Shown: piece after piece, positions 15,019-22,126 of the stretch | How positions within the stretch are numbered: position 1 is the stretch's first letter | How the letters are laid out: every line of letters begins with the position of its first letter | Assembly: GCA_964518505.1 (NCBI GenBank) | Contig: CAZFGT010000035.1 | Coordinates: 1-26,719 of the forward strand | Reading direction: 5' to 3' | DNA from: DASPUH01 sp964518505 | GTDB taxonomy: Bacteria; Chloroflexota; Limnocylindria; Limnocylindrales; CSP1-4 | Length of the DNA: 26,719 nt | Notes under the pieces: model-generated | Told to the model about the DNA's origin: nothing | The model's database searches: none | The model's input: the letters and a program-made list of their open reading frames with translations, nothing else | Position numbers and translations under genes: made by a program

Positions 15019-15948
15019 CTAGGAGCCCGAGGGGGAGGGCGCGGGAGCCCCGCAGAGGCTGGCGGCGGTCACGCTGGCCGGCGGGATGGCGTCGGCCGTG
15101 ATGCCGTAGGGGGAGATGAGCTTGAGGAGGTCGCCACTGGCCTTCTGGGTGGAGACCCAGGCGTTGAAGGCGGTGACGAAGTCGGTGTCGGCCTGCCGGA
15201 AGCCGAACGACGAGTAGGCCTCGGTGGACTTGCCGTTCTCATCGACCGGCTGCGTCGTCAGGGGCACGTACTCCAGGTTCGGGTCCTTGAGCGTGTTGAG
15301 GTAGTCGGCGATGGCGAACGTGTTGTTGCTCACCGCGTCGACGCGTCCGGCCTGCAGGGCCGCGATGCTCGTCTGGAGATCGGGGAACTGGATCTGGTTG
15401 GCCTTGGTGATGCCGGCGATGTCGGCCCAGCCGAACTCGAGGCCGCCGGTGTTGGCGCCGAACCGTGCGCCAGCCTTGGCCACGTCAGCGTAGGAGTGGA
15501 GGTTCATGGGGTTGCCCTTCTTGACGGCGAACCCCTGCCCGACCTGCGTGGTCGGATCCGAGAAGGCGATCTGCTTGCAGCGGTCGGTGTTGATCCACAG
15601 GCCGGCGGTGATGACGTCGATGCGGTTGGCCTCAAGCGCCGGGATGAGGCTCCCGAAGTCCATCAGCACGCCGTCGATCTCCGTGACGCCCTGCGAGGTC
15701 AGGAAGGCCCGCATGATGTCCGGATCGATGCCCGTGGTCTTGTCGGGCTGCGCCACGCTGTACGGCGCTTCGTTGGTGAATCCGACCCGCACGATGTGCG
15801 TGGCCAGGATCCGCTGCCAGGTGGTCTGAGCCGGCGACGAGCCGGAGGAGCCGGTGGCGCCACAGGCCATCACCAGCGCCATCGAGGCCATCAGCAAGCC
15901 GGTGGTCAGCAGCCTCCCGTGAGACGGCCGCCGGGTCCGGACGTTCAT
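15019..15948 (-). CDS. ehuB: ABC transporter substrate-binding lipoprotein, EhuB-like
   Basis: This 309-aa extracellular solute-binding protein (family 3) delivers substrate to the EhuC/EhuD permeases. The N-terminus has a basic stretch, a hydrophobic core and a lipobox ending VMAC (Cys about 29), so it is a membrane-anchored lipoprotein followed by a Ser/Gly-rich tether. NEAPYS, the DFGSLIPALEANRIDVI region and the WINTDRCKQIAFSDPT region resemble EhuB (ectoine/hydroxyectoine binding) more than glutamine or histidine binders. Two adjacent ATGs (15948 and 15951) follow GGAGG; 15948 gives 7-nt spacing and is chosen. It is the first gene of the operon ehuB-C-D-A-ggt and has its own upstream control region. 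The ligand could be ectoine, a diaminobutyrate derivative, a gamma-glutamyl compound or another polar amino acid. Confidence 0.87.
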   Translation of the reverse strand: MNVRTRRPSHGRLLTTGLLMASMALVMACGATGSSGSSPAQTTWQRILATHIVRVGFTNEAPYSVAQPDKTTGIDPDIMRAFLTSQGVTEIDGVLMDFGSLIPALEANRIDVITAGLWINTDRCKQIAFSDPTTQVGQGFAVKKGNPMNLHSYADVAKAGARFGANTGGLEFGWADIAGITKANQIQFPDLQTSIAALQAGRVDAVSNNTFAIADYLNTLKDPNLEYVPLTTQPVDENGKSTEAYSSFGFRQADTDFVTAFNAWVSTQKASGDLLKLISPYGITADAIPPASVTAASLCGAPAPSPSGS

Positions 15949-16132
15949 CATGAACCCTCCTTCGACTGCCGGGGGTTGTGGCTCGGGAGCAGATCCGGTT
16001 GGCGAAGTCACCTGCTCGAGGCACGATCACGACCGGCCTTAACCTAGGATATTGTACTGCTGCCCGCAATAGCATCTATCCGTGATGCGCGGATAATCTT
16101 ACCCCGCACCACGGGTCAGTCCAGCGTCTTCC
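15949..16132. promoter_or_regulatory. Intergenic control region of the transporter operon, with dyad 16077-16095
   Basis: These 184 nt separate the oxidoreductase beta gene from ehuB (both minus) and are clearly richer in A+T than the genes. On the minus strand a TACAAT -10-like box lies at 16056-16051, and a weaker TTGCGG-N17-TAGGTT pair at 16069-16041. A perfect 6-bp inverted repeat, TATCCG (16077-16082) and CGGATA (16090-16095) with a 7-nt spacer, lies just upstream and could be an operator. No strong terminator for the preceding operon is visible. Confidence 0.45.
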
Positions 16133-17122
16133 TCACGACGCCGCGCGGAGTCCGCCGGCCAGCGGGATGACGCCCGGGACCTCCCAGTCGTCCCACATGC
16201 GGTCGACCATCTTCTGGATGTAGTCGATGTCCTCGTCGATGAGGTGGGCGAACCGGCCCTGCTTCTGGAGGTACTCGCGGACGGGGCTGCGGCCCTTCTT
16301 GCGCGGGTCGTACGTGTACGTCACCTGGCCATCCAGGATCTCGTAGAGGGGGAAGATGCCGCACTTGATGCCGAGCTCGCCGAGCTCCTGGGAGTAGCGG
16401 GGATCGAAGTCCCAGCCCTTGGGGCAGGGATCGAAGGCGTGGATGAAGGTGGGCCCGCCGGTCGCGAGCGCCTTGCGCACCTTGTTCATGAGGTCGAGCG
16501 GCGGATAGGCCGAACAGGCCGTCGCCACGTAGCGGCAGGTCGGATGCCCGACCGCCAGCATCGGCGCCACGTTCTTCTTCCAGCGCCGGTGCATGATGCG
16601 GCGGGCCTTGCCGGGCGGACTGAAGGTGGTCTGGGCCCCCCACGTGGTGAGCCCGGTGGCCTGGATGTCGGTGTTGGCGGCCGACTCATTGTCGTACATC
16701 ACGACGAGCAGGTCGTAGTCGGTCTGGAGCGCCCCGGAGATGGCGGCTAGGCCCATGTCGCCACCGCCAAGGTCACCGCAGAAGTTGATGACGTTGATCT
16801 TCTCCTGCGGGATGCGGCCCTTGCGCATGAGGACCCGCAGGGCGGCTGCGGTGCCGACGGCGGACGAGCCGCCGGCGCCCAGCTGCGTGTGCATCCAGGG
16901 CAGGACCCAGGGTGTCGTCATGTAGCTGGTGTTGGCCACGTACATGCAGCCGGTGGATCCGGTCGCCACCGTACGCGGACCGGCGGCCTTGGCCGCCTGG
17001 CGCAGGACGAGGGCCGACTCGCAGCCCTGGCAGGTGCGGTGACCCGAGGCGTAGAACTCCTCGAGCGGGACCTGTCGGACGTTCCCCATCCGCTCGTAGT
17101 CGATCGTGGTGGGTGAGCTCAT
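16133..17122 (-). CDS. 2-oxoacid:ferredoxin oxidoreductase beta subunit (oxalate oxidoreductase-like)
   Basis: This 329-aa thiamine-diphosphate and [4Fe-4S] subunit decarboxylates a 2-oxoacid and passes electrons to the ferredoxin domain of the gamma-delta chain. Cys about 31 and 34 (CQGC) and Cys about 59 (STGC) fit three cluster ligands. A Cys at about 203 (VATACSAYP), or possibly 196, is the likely fourth. The TPP region is GDLGGGDMGLAAISGA (about 116-131) with YDNES about 30 residues later. The third position is Leu where most relatives have GDG. DPCPKGW resembles the conserved APCPTGW of pyruvate enzymes. The ATG at 17122 overlaps the alpha stop by 4 nt (ATGA, 17119-17122). The fold assignment is secure; the substrate is argued under alpha. 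Confidence 0.87.
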   Translation of the reverse strand: MSSPTTIDYERMGNVRQVPLEEFYASGHRTCQGCESALVLRQAAKAAGPRTVATGSTGCMYVANTSYMTTPWVLPWMHTQLGAGGSSAVGTAAALRVLMRKGRIPQEKINVINFCGDLGGGDMGLAAISGALQTDYDLLVVMYDNESAANTDIQATGLTTWGAQTTFSPPGKARRIMHRRWKKNVAPMLAVGHPTCRYVATACSAYPPLDLMNKVRKALATGGPTFIHAFDPCPKGWDFDPRYSQELGELGIKCGIFPLYEILDGQVTYTYDPRKKGRSPVREYLQKQGRFAHLIDEDIDYIQKMVDRMWDDWEVPGVIPLAGGLRAAS

Positions 17123-18360
17123 GGCCTCACTTCCTTCTCGGACTCGCGGACGCCGACCCAGGTCACGAATTCGCGCGTCGGGGCTCCCGTGCCCACGGCC
17201 AGGGTCTTCTCGAACATGGCGGTCGTCTCGTCGATCGAGATGTCCCGCCCGCCGAGGCCGGCGATGAAGTCGATGGCGAGCGGCCCGTCGCCGATCGGGT
17301 AGAGGCACGACCTGACGTCGTGGAACAGGACGCCGCCCCCATCGGGCGCGCCGTGGGCGAAGTCGCGGTCGATGACCCCGACGGCCTTGGCGTGACCGAG
17401 CGCCAGCCGGAGCTCTTCCGTCGGGAAGGGCCGGAACCAGCGCAGGTTGATGTAGCCCACACGCTTGCCTTCCGCGCGCAGGCGGCGGACCGATTCGACC
17501 GCCGGCATGGCGACCGTGCCGAGGCCGATCAGGATGGCGTCGGCGTCCTTGGTCATGGTCTCCGTGAAGTAGGGCGTCTCATAGCGCGGGCCAAAGACCT
17601 CGGCGAACTCCTGGTACGCCTCGGCGATGACGACCTTGGCCCGGCGGGCCGCCTCCCAGTTCTGGCGGCGGATCTCCATGACCCAGTCCTCGTTGACCTG
17701 CGGGGCGACGGAGATGGGGTTGTCGGGGTGGAGCCGGTGCTCGCCGGGGTCGTAGGTCGGCAGGAAGCGACGCACGGCCTCGGCCGCGGGCACCTGGACG
17801 ATGTGCTGCGAGTGGGTCAGGAAGGCCCCGTCCAGGGCGAGGGCCATGGGCATGCGCACGCGCAGGTCCTCGGCCACGCGATAGCCGATCAGGACGTGCT
17901 CGAGCGCCTCCTGGGCGGTGGTCGCCCAGCACAGCAGCCAGCCCATATCGCGGAGCGACAGGGCGTCGTTGTGCTCGACACCGAATGCGCCCGGGTCGTC
18001 GAGGGCCCGGTTGCCCACCAGGTACAGGACCGGCAGGCGGTCGGTCGCGGTGACGACCAGGGCCTCATACCCGTAGAGCCAGCCGGTGCCGCTGCTGCCG
18101 GCGAACGCGCGGGCACCCACGGCGCTGGCGTGCTTGACGATCTCGAACTGGGAATGCTCGCTGTCGGCCACGATGTACTCGGCGTCGAGCGTGCCGTCGG
18201 CGATCATCTTGGACAGGTTGTCCATGACCTCCGTGTACGGGCGGATGGGGTAGGCGGCGATGACGTCGACGTTGGCCAGGCGGACGCCTTCGGCGACGGC
18301 TTGACAGCCGGTCAGAAGGTCCTCTCGGGCGGCGATGTCGACGGGGGGCGCGATAGCCAT
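17119..18360 (-). CDS. 2-oxoacid:ferredoxin oxidoreductase alpha subunit (oxalate oxidoreductase-like)
   Basis: This 413-aa protein has the pyrimidine-binding TPP domain (about 10-230) and a transketolase-C-like domain (about 255-400). SEHS (about 67-70) holds the catalytic Glu that contacts the TPP aminopyrimidine. YPIRPY (about 37-42) replaces the YPITP of pyruvate:ferredoxin oxidoreductases. In Moorella oxalate oxidoreductase, as I recall, an Arg at this position binds the second carboxylate of oxalate together with an Arg equivalent to Arg about 118 here (GNRAL). That makes oxalate, or another small dicarboxylic 2-oxoacid, the best guess. I chose ATG 18360 (GAGGTGA upstream) over GTG 18369. 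It follows the gamma-delta gene by 25 nt. Confidence 0.85.
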   Translation of the reverse strand: MAIAPPVDIAAREDLLTGCQAVAEGVRLANVDVIAAYPIRPYTEVMDNLSKMIADGTLDAEYIVADSEHSQFEIVKHASAVGARAFAGSSGTGWLYGYEALVVTATDRLPVLYLVGNRALDDPGAFGVEHNDALSLRDMGWLLCWATTAQEALEHVLIGYRVAEDLRVRMPMALALDGAFLTHSQHIVQVPAAEAVRRFLPTYDPGEHRLHPDNPISVAPQVNEDWVMEIRRQNWEAARRAKVVIAEAYQEFAEVFGPRYETPYFTETMTKDADAILIGLGTVAMPAVESVRRLRAEGKRVGYINLRWFRPFPTEELRLALGHAKAVGVIDRDFAHGAPDGGGVLFHDVRSCLYPIGDGPLAIDFIAGLGGRDISIDETTAMFEKTLAVGTGAPTREFVTWVGVRESEKEVRP

Positions 18361-18385
18361 GGGACTCACCTCACGCAGTCAGGAC

Positions 18386-19498
18386 TCAGGACCGGGACGA
18401 CGTCGTGACCGGCGCCATGCGGCCGGAGACGTGGGGCCGCTCGGGGGGCCGGACCGAGGTCTTCTCCTCGGCCCAGGCCAGATAGGCCGGGGCGTCGCGT
18501 TGGTAGGCCGCCCAGGGGCTGACGGTGTCGTCGAAACGAAGCTCGTCGACCATCACGATGCAGTCCTTGACGGGGCAGACCTCGGCGCACTTCCCGCAGC
18601 CGGAGCAGTACGCGTAGTCCACGTCGTAGTGGCCGCCCGCCACCGGATCGAAGGCGCCGTCCGGGCAGTCCAGCCAGCAGAGGGTGCACTTGGTGCAGAG
18701 ATCGAAGCGCACGACCGGGCGCTCGGTCTTCGAGGTGCCGCGCGGGAAGGTCACGTTGCGGCCCTGGCGCGGCACGGCGACCACGGTGGCCGCCTCACGG
18801 AACCCCTGCCAGGACGGCAGCGAGGGCGCTTCGAACGGCCACACGCGGCCGTCGGTCGGCTGGACGGTGGTCGTGCCGGTGGTCACCTCGTCATACGCCG
18901 CCCGGGCGGCGGCGGCCCGAGCCGTACCGTCGGCACGGGTGAGGAGATGCTGCTCGACGGCTTCGATGGTCACGATCGACGGGTCGACCGCCGCGATGGC
19001 GCCGAGGACGCGCTCGTGAGTCAGGTCGTCGCGGAAGACCCACATGCCGGAGAGGCTGGTCTCACCGGCGAGGACCGCCAGGTGGTACGTGTAGGGCTTG
19101 CGCTCGAGGCGCGGGACGAGGTCGTCCGGCGCGTGGCGCGAGACGACGATCAGCGCGCCCCCGGCCTGGGTCTTCTCGTTGACCGGGCGGATGCCGTGCC
19201 AGGCCCAGGGTTCGACCCCGGCCAGCAGCGTGTCATCCAGCACGACGGTGACGTCGGCGGCGTCGATGTCCAGCTTGCCGCCGCACTCCGCCTCGAGCTC
19301 GGCCTCGGTCATCGTCGAGGAGATGAAGGTGAAGTACTTGGAGGGCAGGCCGTTGCGCTCCGGCGCGTCGCTATAGCGGCCGTTGGAGAAGCCGACCTTG
19401 TCCAGGCGACGAGCGATGAGCACCAGATCGCCGCCGATCTTGCGGCCGAGGGTCTTCTGGAAGACGCCCCGATAGTTGATCTCGACGCGTTTGATCAT
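18386..19498 (-). CDS. Fused gamma-delta subunit of 2-oxoacid:ferredoxin oxidoreductase
   Basis: This 370-aa chain joins a divergent gamma domain (about 1-200), a linker, and a C-terminal two-cluster ferredoxin domain. The ferredoxin cysteines are about 268, 271, 274 and 278, then 298, 301, 304 and 308, in the order C-x2-C-x2-C-x3-C twice; they carry electrons to external ferredoxin. The gamma domain keeps the general plan, but the GRGGQG motif of pyruvate-type gamma subunits is absent (the region reads RGVFQKTLGRKIGGD). A gamma-delta fusion with separate alpha and beta is the arrangement I know from oxalate oxidoreductase. The ATG at 19498 overlaps the regulator stop as ATGA (19495-19498) and has GGAGGT upstream, so regulator and enzyme are translationally coupled. 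About 50 residues trail the ferredoxin domain. Confidence 0.82.
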   Translation of the reverse strand: MIKRVEINYRGVFQKTLGRKIGGDLVLIARRLDKVGFSNGRYSDAPERNGLPSKYFTFISSTMTEAELEAECGGKLDIDAADVTVVLDDTLLAGVEPWAWHGIRPVNEKTQAGGALIVVSRHAPDDLVPRLERKPYTYHLAVLAGETSLSGMWVFRDDLTHERVLGAIAAVDPSIVTIEAVEQHLLTRADGTARAAAARAAYDEVTTGTTTVQPTDGRVWPFEAPSLPSWQGFREAATVVAVPRQGRNVTFPRGTSKTERPVVRFDLCTKCTLCWLDCPDGAFDPVAGGHYDVDYAYCSGCGKCAEVCPVKDCIVMVDELRFDDTVSPWAAYQRDAPAYLAWAEEKTSVRPPERPHVSGRMAPVTTSSRS

Positions 19499-20301
19499 CG
19501 TGCTACCTCCGACGGCTCGTGGACGATGGCGCCTGCACGCGCAGGCTTGGGGATGGATGGCGGGGCCAGGCGCTGTTCGACGAACGCGGACACCTCGCGG
19601 ACGTGCTGCGACATGGCCGCGGCGGCGGCTTCCGGATCGTGGTCCGACACGGCGCGCAGCACGGCATGGTGGGAGCGCAGCGACATGTCACGCCGGCGTC
19701 GGCCCTGCAGGGCGTCCTGGCGGGTGACGCCCAGCCACTGGCCGCTGAACTCCACGACCTGCACGAGCAGCGGGTTCTGCGTCGCCGCCGCGACGGCCTG
19801 GTGGAATTCGGCGTCCAGCTCCGCCGAGCGCCGCGCCGACGTCTCGTGCTCCATCGCCTCCAGGATCCGGGTCATGCGCTCGAGATCGCTGCCGGTGGCC
19901 CGTTGGGCCGCCCGGGAGGCGATGGCCGGCTCCAGCGAGGCCCGGAAGTCCATCACGCGCAGGACCGTCAGGTCCTCCTGGCCGAGCCGTTCATGGAGGT
20001 GGGTCTGGAACGCATCGAGCGACGGCGCACCGGCCGTCACGAACGTGCCGCGGCCCTGCCGGCGGTCGACGAGCCCCTTGAGCCACAACTCGCGGACCGC
20101 CTCGCGCACGGAGGCGCGCGACACGTTCAGCATCTGCGCCAGTTGCCGCTCGGCCGGCAGCCGCGAACCGTCCGCCAGGTCGCCCTGCCGGATCAGCTCC
20201 TCGAGCCGGGCCACGACGACCGTGGCCACCGACGCCGACCGCGTCTGGAGCGCGGCCCAGTCCACCGCGGGCCGCTCGGGCTGGTCCGATGGTCTGACCA
20301 T
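19495..20301 (-). CDS. FCD-family GntR transcriptional regulator (FadR/LldR-like)
   Basis: This 268-aa protein has a GntR winged helix (about 24-90; RLPAERQLAQMLNVSRASVREAV around the helix-turn-helix, wing GRGTFV) followed by an all-helical FCD effector domain (about 108-245). Asp about 163 and His about 167 (DAEFH) with His about 211/212 and 233 look like the FCD metal site that binds small carboxylates. That suits a regulator of an organic-acid oxidoreductase. It is the first gene of the oxidoreductase operon, overlapping the next gene by 4 nt. The ATG at 20301 has no Shine-Dalgarno and lies inside a perfect palindrome, so the message may be leaderless or the start may be further in (a GTG at 20265 is possible). 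Autoregulation is likely. Confidence 0.87.
   Translation of the reverse strand: MVRPSDQPERPAVDWAALQTRSASVATVVVARLEELIRQGDLADGSRLPAERQLAQMLNVSRASVREAVRELWLKGLVDRRQGRGTFVTAGAPSLDAFQTHLHERLGQEDLTVLRVMDFRASLEPAIASRAAQRATGSDLERMTRILEAMEHETSARRSAELDAEFHQAVAAATQNPLLVQVVEFSGQWLGVTRQDALQGRRRRDMSLRSHHAVLRAVSDHDPEAAAAAMSQHVREVSAFVEQRLAPPSIPKPARAGAIVHEPSEVAR
20289..20301. promoter_or_regulatory. Perfect 13-bp palindrome, FadR-type operator over the regulator start codon
   Basis: ATGGTCTGACCAT is an exact palindrome apart from its centre base and contains TGGT-N3-ACCA, the known operator pattern of FadR-subfamily regulators. The first codons of the FCD regulator are inside it. A bound dimer would sit at or next to the transcription start and block the whole regulator-oxidoreductase operon. 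A weaker TGGT-N4-ATCA pair follows at about 20311-20322. Confidence 0.65.
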
Positions 20302-20454
20302 TAGGCCACATGGTGCTGATCACGAGCGGAGCGGGGCCAGAGCCATCCGGCCCCTTCCGGCAGTGACATCCGACCCATGACGGGCCGGCCTTCACCGGCG
20401 CATCGGCGGCTCCCCGAGGGGTGCCCGGCCGCTCGCGGGCATTGCGGCGCCACG

Positions 20455-20480
20455 CGAGGCCGCCCCGCGGGGCGGCCTCG
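20455..20480 (-). terminator. GC-rich 26-bp perfect palindrome downstream of the pyrimidine operon
   Basis: Bases 20455-20467 and 20468-20480 are exact reverse complements, giving a hairpin of up to about 11 bp with a minimal loop. It begins 20 nt after the stop of the semialdehyde dehydrogenase and separates that operon from the FCD regulator. No U-tract follows on the minus strand, so it is either a non-canonical terminator or an mRNA 3'-end stabiliser. The rest of 20302-20454 shows only a 6-bp repeat (20333-20338 with 20349-20354) and no clear promoter hexamers. Confidence 0.5.
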
Positions 20481-20500
20481 CCGGCGGCATCCAGGATCGA

Positions 20501-22039
20501 CTACCGATTGCTGGGGAACACCAGGCTCAGGCCGGGCCGGCGGCCGGGCTCGGGCCAGCGGACGGTGACCAGCTTCTGCTTGGTGAAGAAGCGGATGCTG
20601 TCCTCGCCGCGCATCTGCAGGTCGCCGATCGCCGACTTCCTCGAGCCGCCGAACGACAGGTAGCCGACGGGGACCGGGATCGGGACGTTGATGCCGATCA
20701 TGGGCACGTCGACCTCCAGCTCGAAGCGGCGCGCGGCGCCGCCGTCGGTGGTGAAGATCGCCGTTCCGTTGGCGTACTGGTGGCCGTTGATGAGGGCTAC
20801 CGCTTCGTCGTAGGTCGACACGCGGACCATACCCAGGACCGGCCCGAAGATCTCCTCGTTGAAGATCTGCATGGTCGGCGTGACATGGTCGAAGAGGGTC
20901 ACCCCAAGGAAGAACCCATCGGGGTGCTCCGGATGATGGAAGGGTCGTCCGTCGATGACCAGCTCGGCGCCTTCGCCGGCGCCGACCTCGATCCAGCGGA
21001 TGATCGACTCGCGGTGCTCGGTGGAGTAGATGGGACCCATGTCGACGCCGGGCTCGATGCCGGGGCCGATCTTGAGGTGGCCGAGCCGCTCCTCGATGAG
21101 GGGCCGGATCCGGTCGCCGGTGTCGCCCACCGCGAGGATCAGGGTCTGGGCCATGCACCGCTCGCCGGCCGAGCCGTAGCCCGAGGCGACCGCCGCATCG
21201 GCAGCCAGCTCCAGGTCAGCGTCCGGCAGGACGACCATCGCGTTCTTGGCACTGGTGAAGGCGGTGACCCGCTTGCCGTGCTGGGTACCGGTATCGAAGA
21301 CGTGCTGACCGACAGCCGTCGAGCCCACGAACTGGATGGCCGCGATGTCGGGATGGACCAGGATCGCGTCGACCGCCTCACGGCCGCCGTACACGATGTT
21401 GAAGACGCCGTCCGGGAGGCCGGCTTCCTTCCACAGTTCGGCCTGCAGCTGGGTGGCCCCCGGCGTATGGGATGACGGCTTGAGGATGAACGTGTTGCCC
21501 GCCATCAGGGCGATCGGGTAGATCCACGTGGGGACCATGACCGGGAAGTTGAACGGGGTGATCCCGGCCACCACGCCCAGCGGCTGGCGGAGGGAGTGGG
21601 CGTCGACGTTGGTCGAGACGCTGGGGGTGTTCACGCCGGCCAGGAGGCTCGGCAGGCCACACGCGTACTCGACCGTCTCGAGACCGCGCAGGACTTCCGT
21701 GAGGGCATCCGGGTAGGTCTTGCCGTGGTCGCGGGTGATCAGCTTGGCGAGCTCTTCGCGGTGCTGCCACATCCGCTCGCGGAAGGCGAAGAAGATCTCG
21801 CTGCGGGCGATCAGCGGCATGTCGCGCCAGGCCGGGAAGGCCCGCTTGGCGGCGGCCACCGCGGCGTCGACTTCGGGCGCGCCGCCGCGAGGCACGCGGG
21901 CGATGACCTCGCCCGTGGCGGGGTTGAAGACCGGTCCCGTGGCTTCTGGCAGGACCTCGACGGGACGGCCGTCGATCCAGTGGCTGAGGATGGGAAGGAC
22001 GGCCGGCATCACCTCGGCCGGCGTCAGCTCGATGGTCAC
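20501..22039 (-). CDS. mmsA: CoA-acylating methylmalonate/malonate-semialdehyde dehydrogenase
   Basis: This 512-aa aldehyde dehydrogenase of the MmsA/IolA branch converts malonate semialdehyde to acetyl-CoA, or methylmalonate semialdehyde to propionyl-CoA, with NAD and CoA and loss of CO2. Cys about 295 in GSAGERCMAQ is the nucleophile. ITPFNFP (about 160-166) and FVGSTAVG (about 237-244) bind NAD. The segment FTSAKNAMVV (about 261-270) lacks the general-base Glu of hydrolytic aldehyde dehydrogenases, as expected for the CoA-dependent type. The start is GTG 22039 with AAGGAGA upstream. It follows the dihydropyrimidine dehydrogenase gene by 87 nt. Uracil gives beta-alanine and thymine gives beta-aminoisobutyrate, and their transaminated products are this enzyme's substrates. 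Confidence 0.92.
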   Translation of the reverse strand: MTIELTPAEVMPAVLPILSHWIDGRPVEVLPEATGPVFNPATGEVIARVPRGGAPEVDAAVAAAKRAFPAWRDMPLIARSEIFFAFRERMWQHREELAKLITRDHGKTYPDALTEVLRGLETVEYACGLPSLLAGVNTPSVSTNVDAHSLRQPLGVVAGITPFNFPVMVPTWIYPIALMAGNTFILKPSSHTPGATQLQAELWKEAGLPDGVFNIVYGGREAVDAILVHPDIAAIQFVGSTAVGQHVFDTGTQHGKRVTAFTSAKNAMVVLPDADLELAADAAVASGYGSAGERCMAQTLILAVGDTGDRIRPLIEERLGHLKIGPGIEPGVDMGPIYSTEHRESIIRWIEVGAGEGAELVIDGRPFHHPEHPDGFFLGVTLFDHVTPTMQIFNEEIFGPVLGMVRVSTYDEAVALINGHQYANGTAIFTTDGGAARRFELEVDVPMIGINVPIPVPVGYLSFGGSRKSAIGDLQMRGEDSIRFFTKQKLVTVRWPEPGRRPGLSLVFPSNR

Positions 22040-22126
22040 CTGATGGTTCTCCTTGGCTCTGCCAGTCTGCTGGACGGGCCGACCCGGACAGGCTGGCGAC
22101 TCCGGGGGGCGGTTGGTTGGCAGGGG

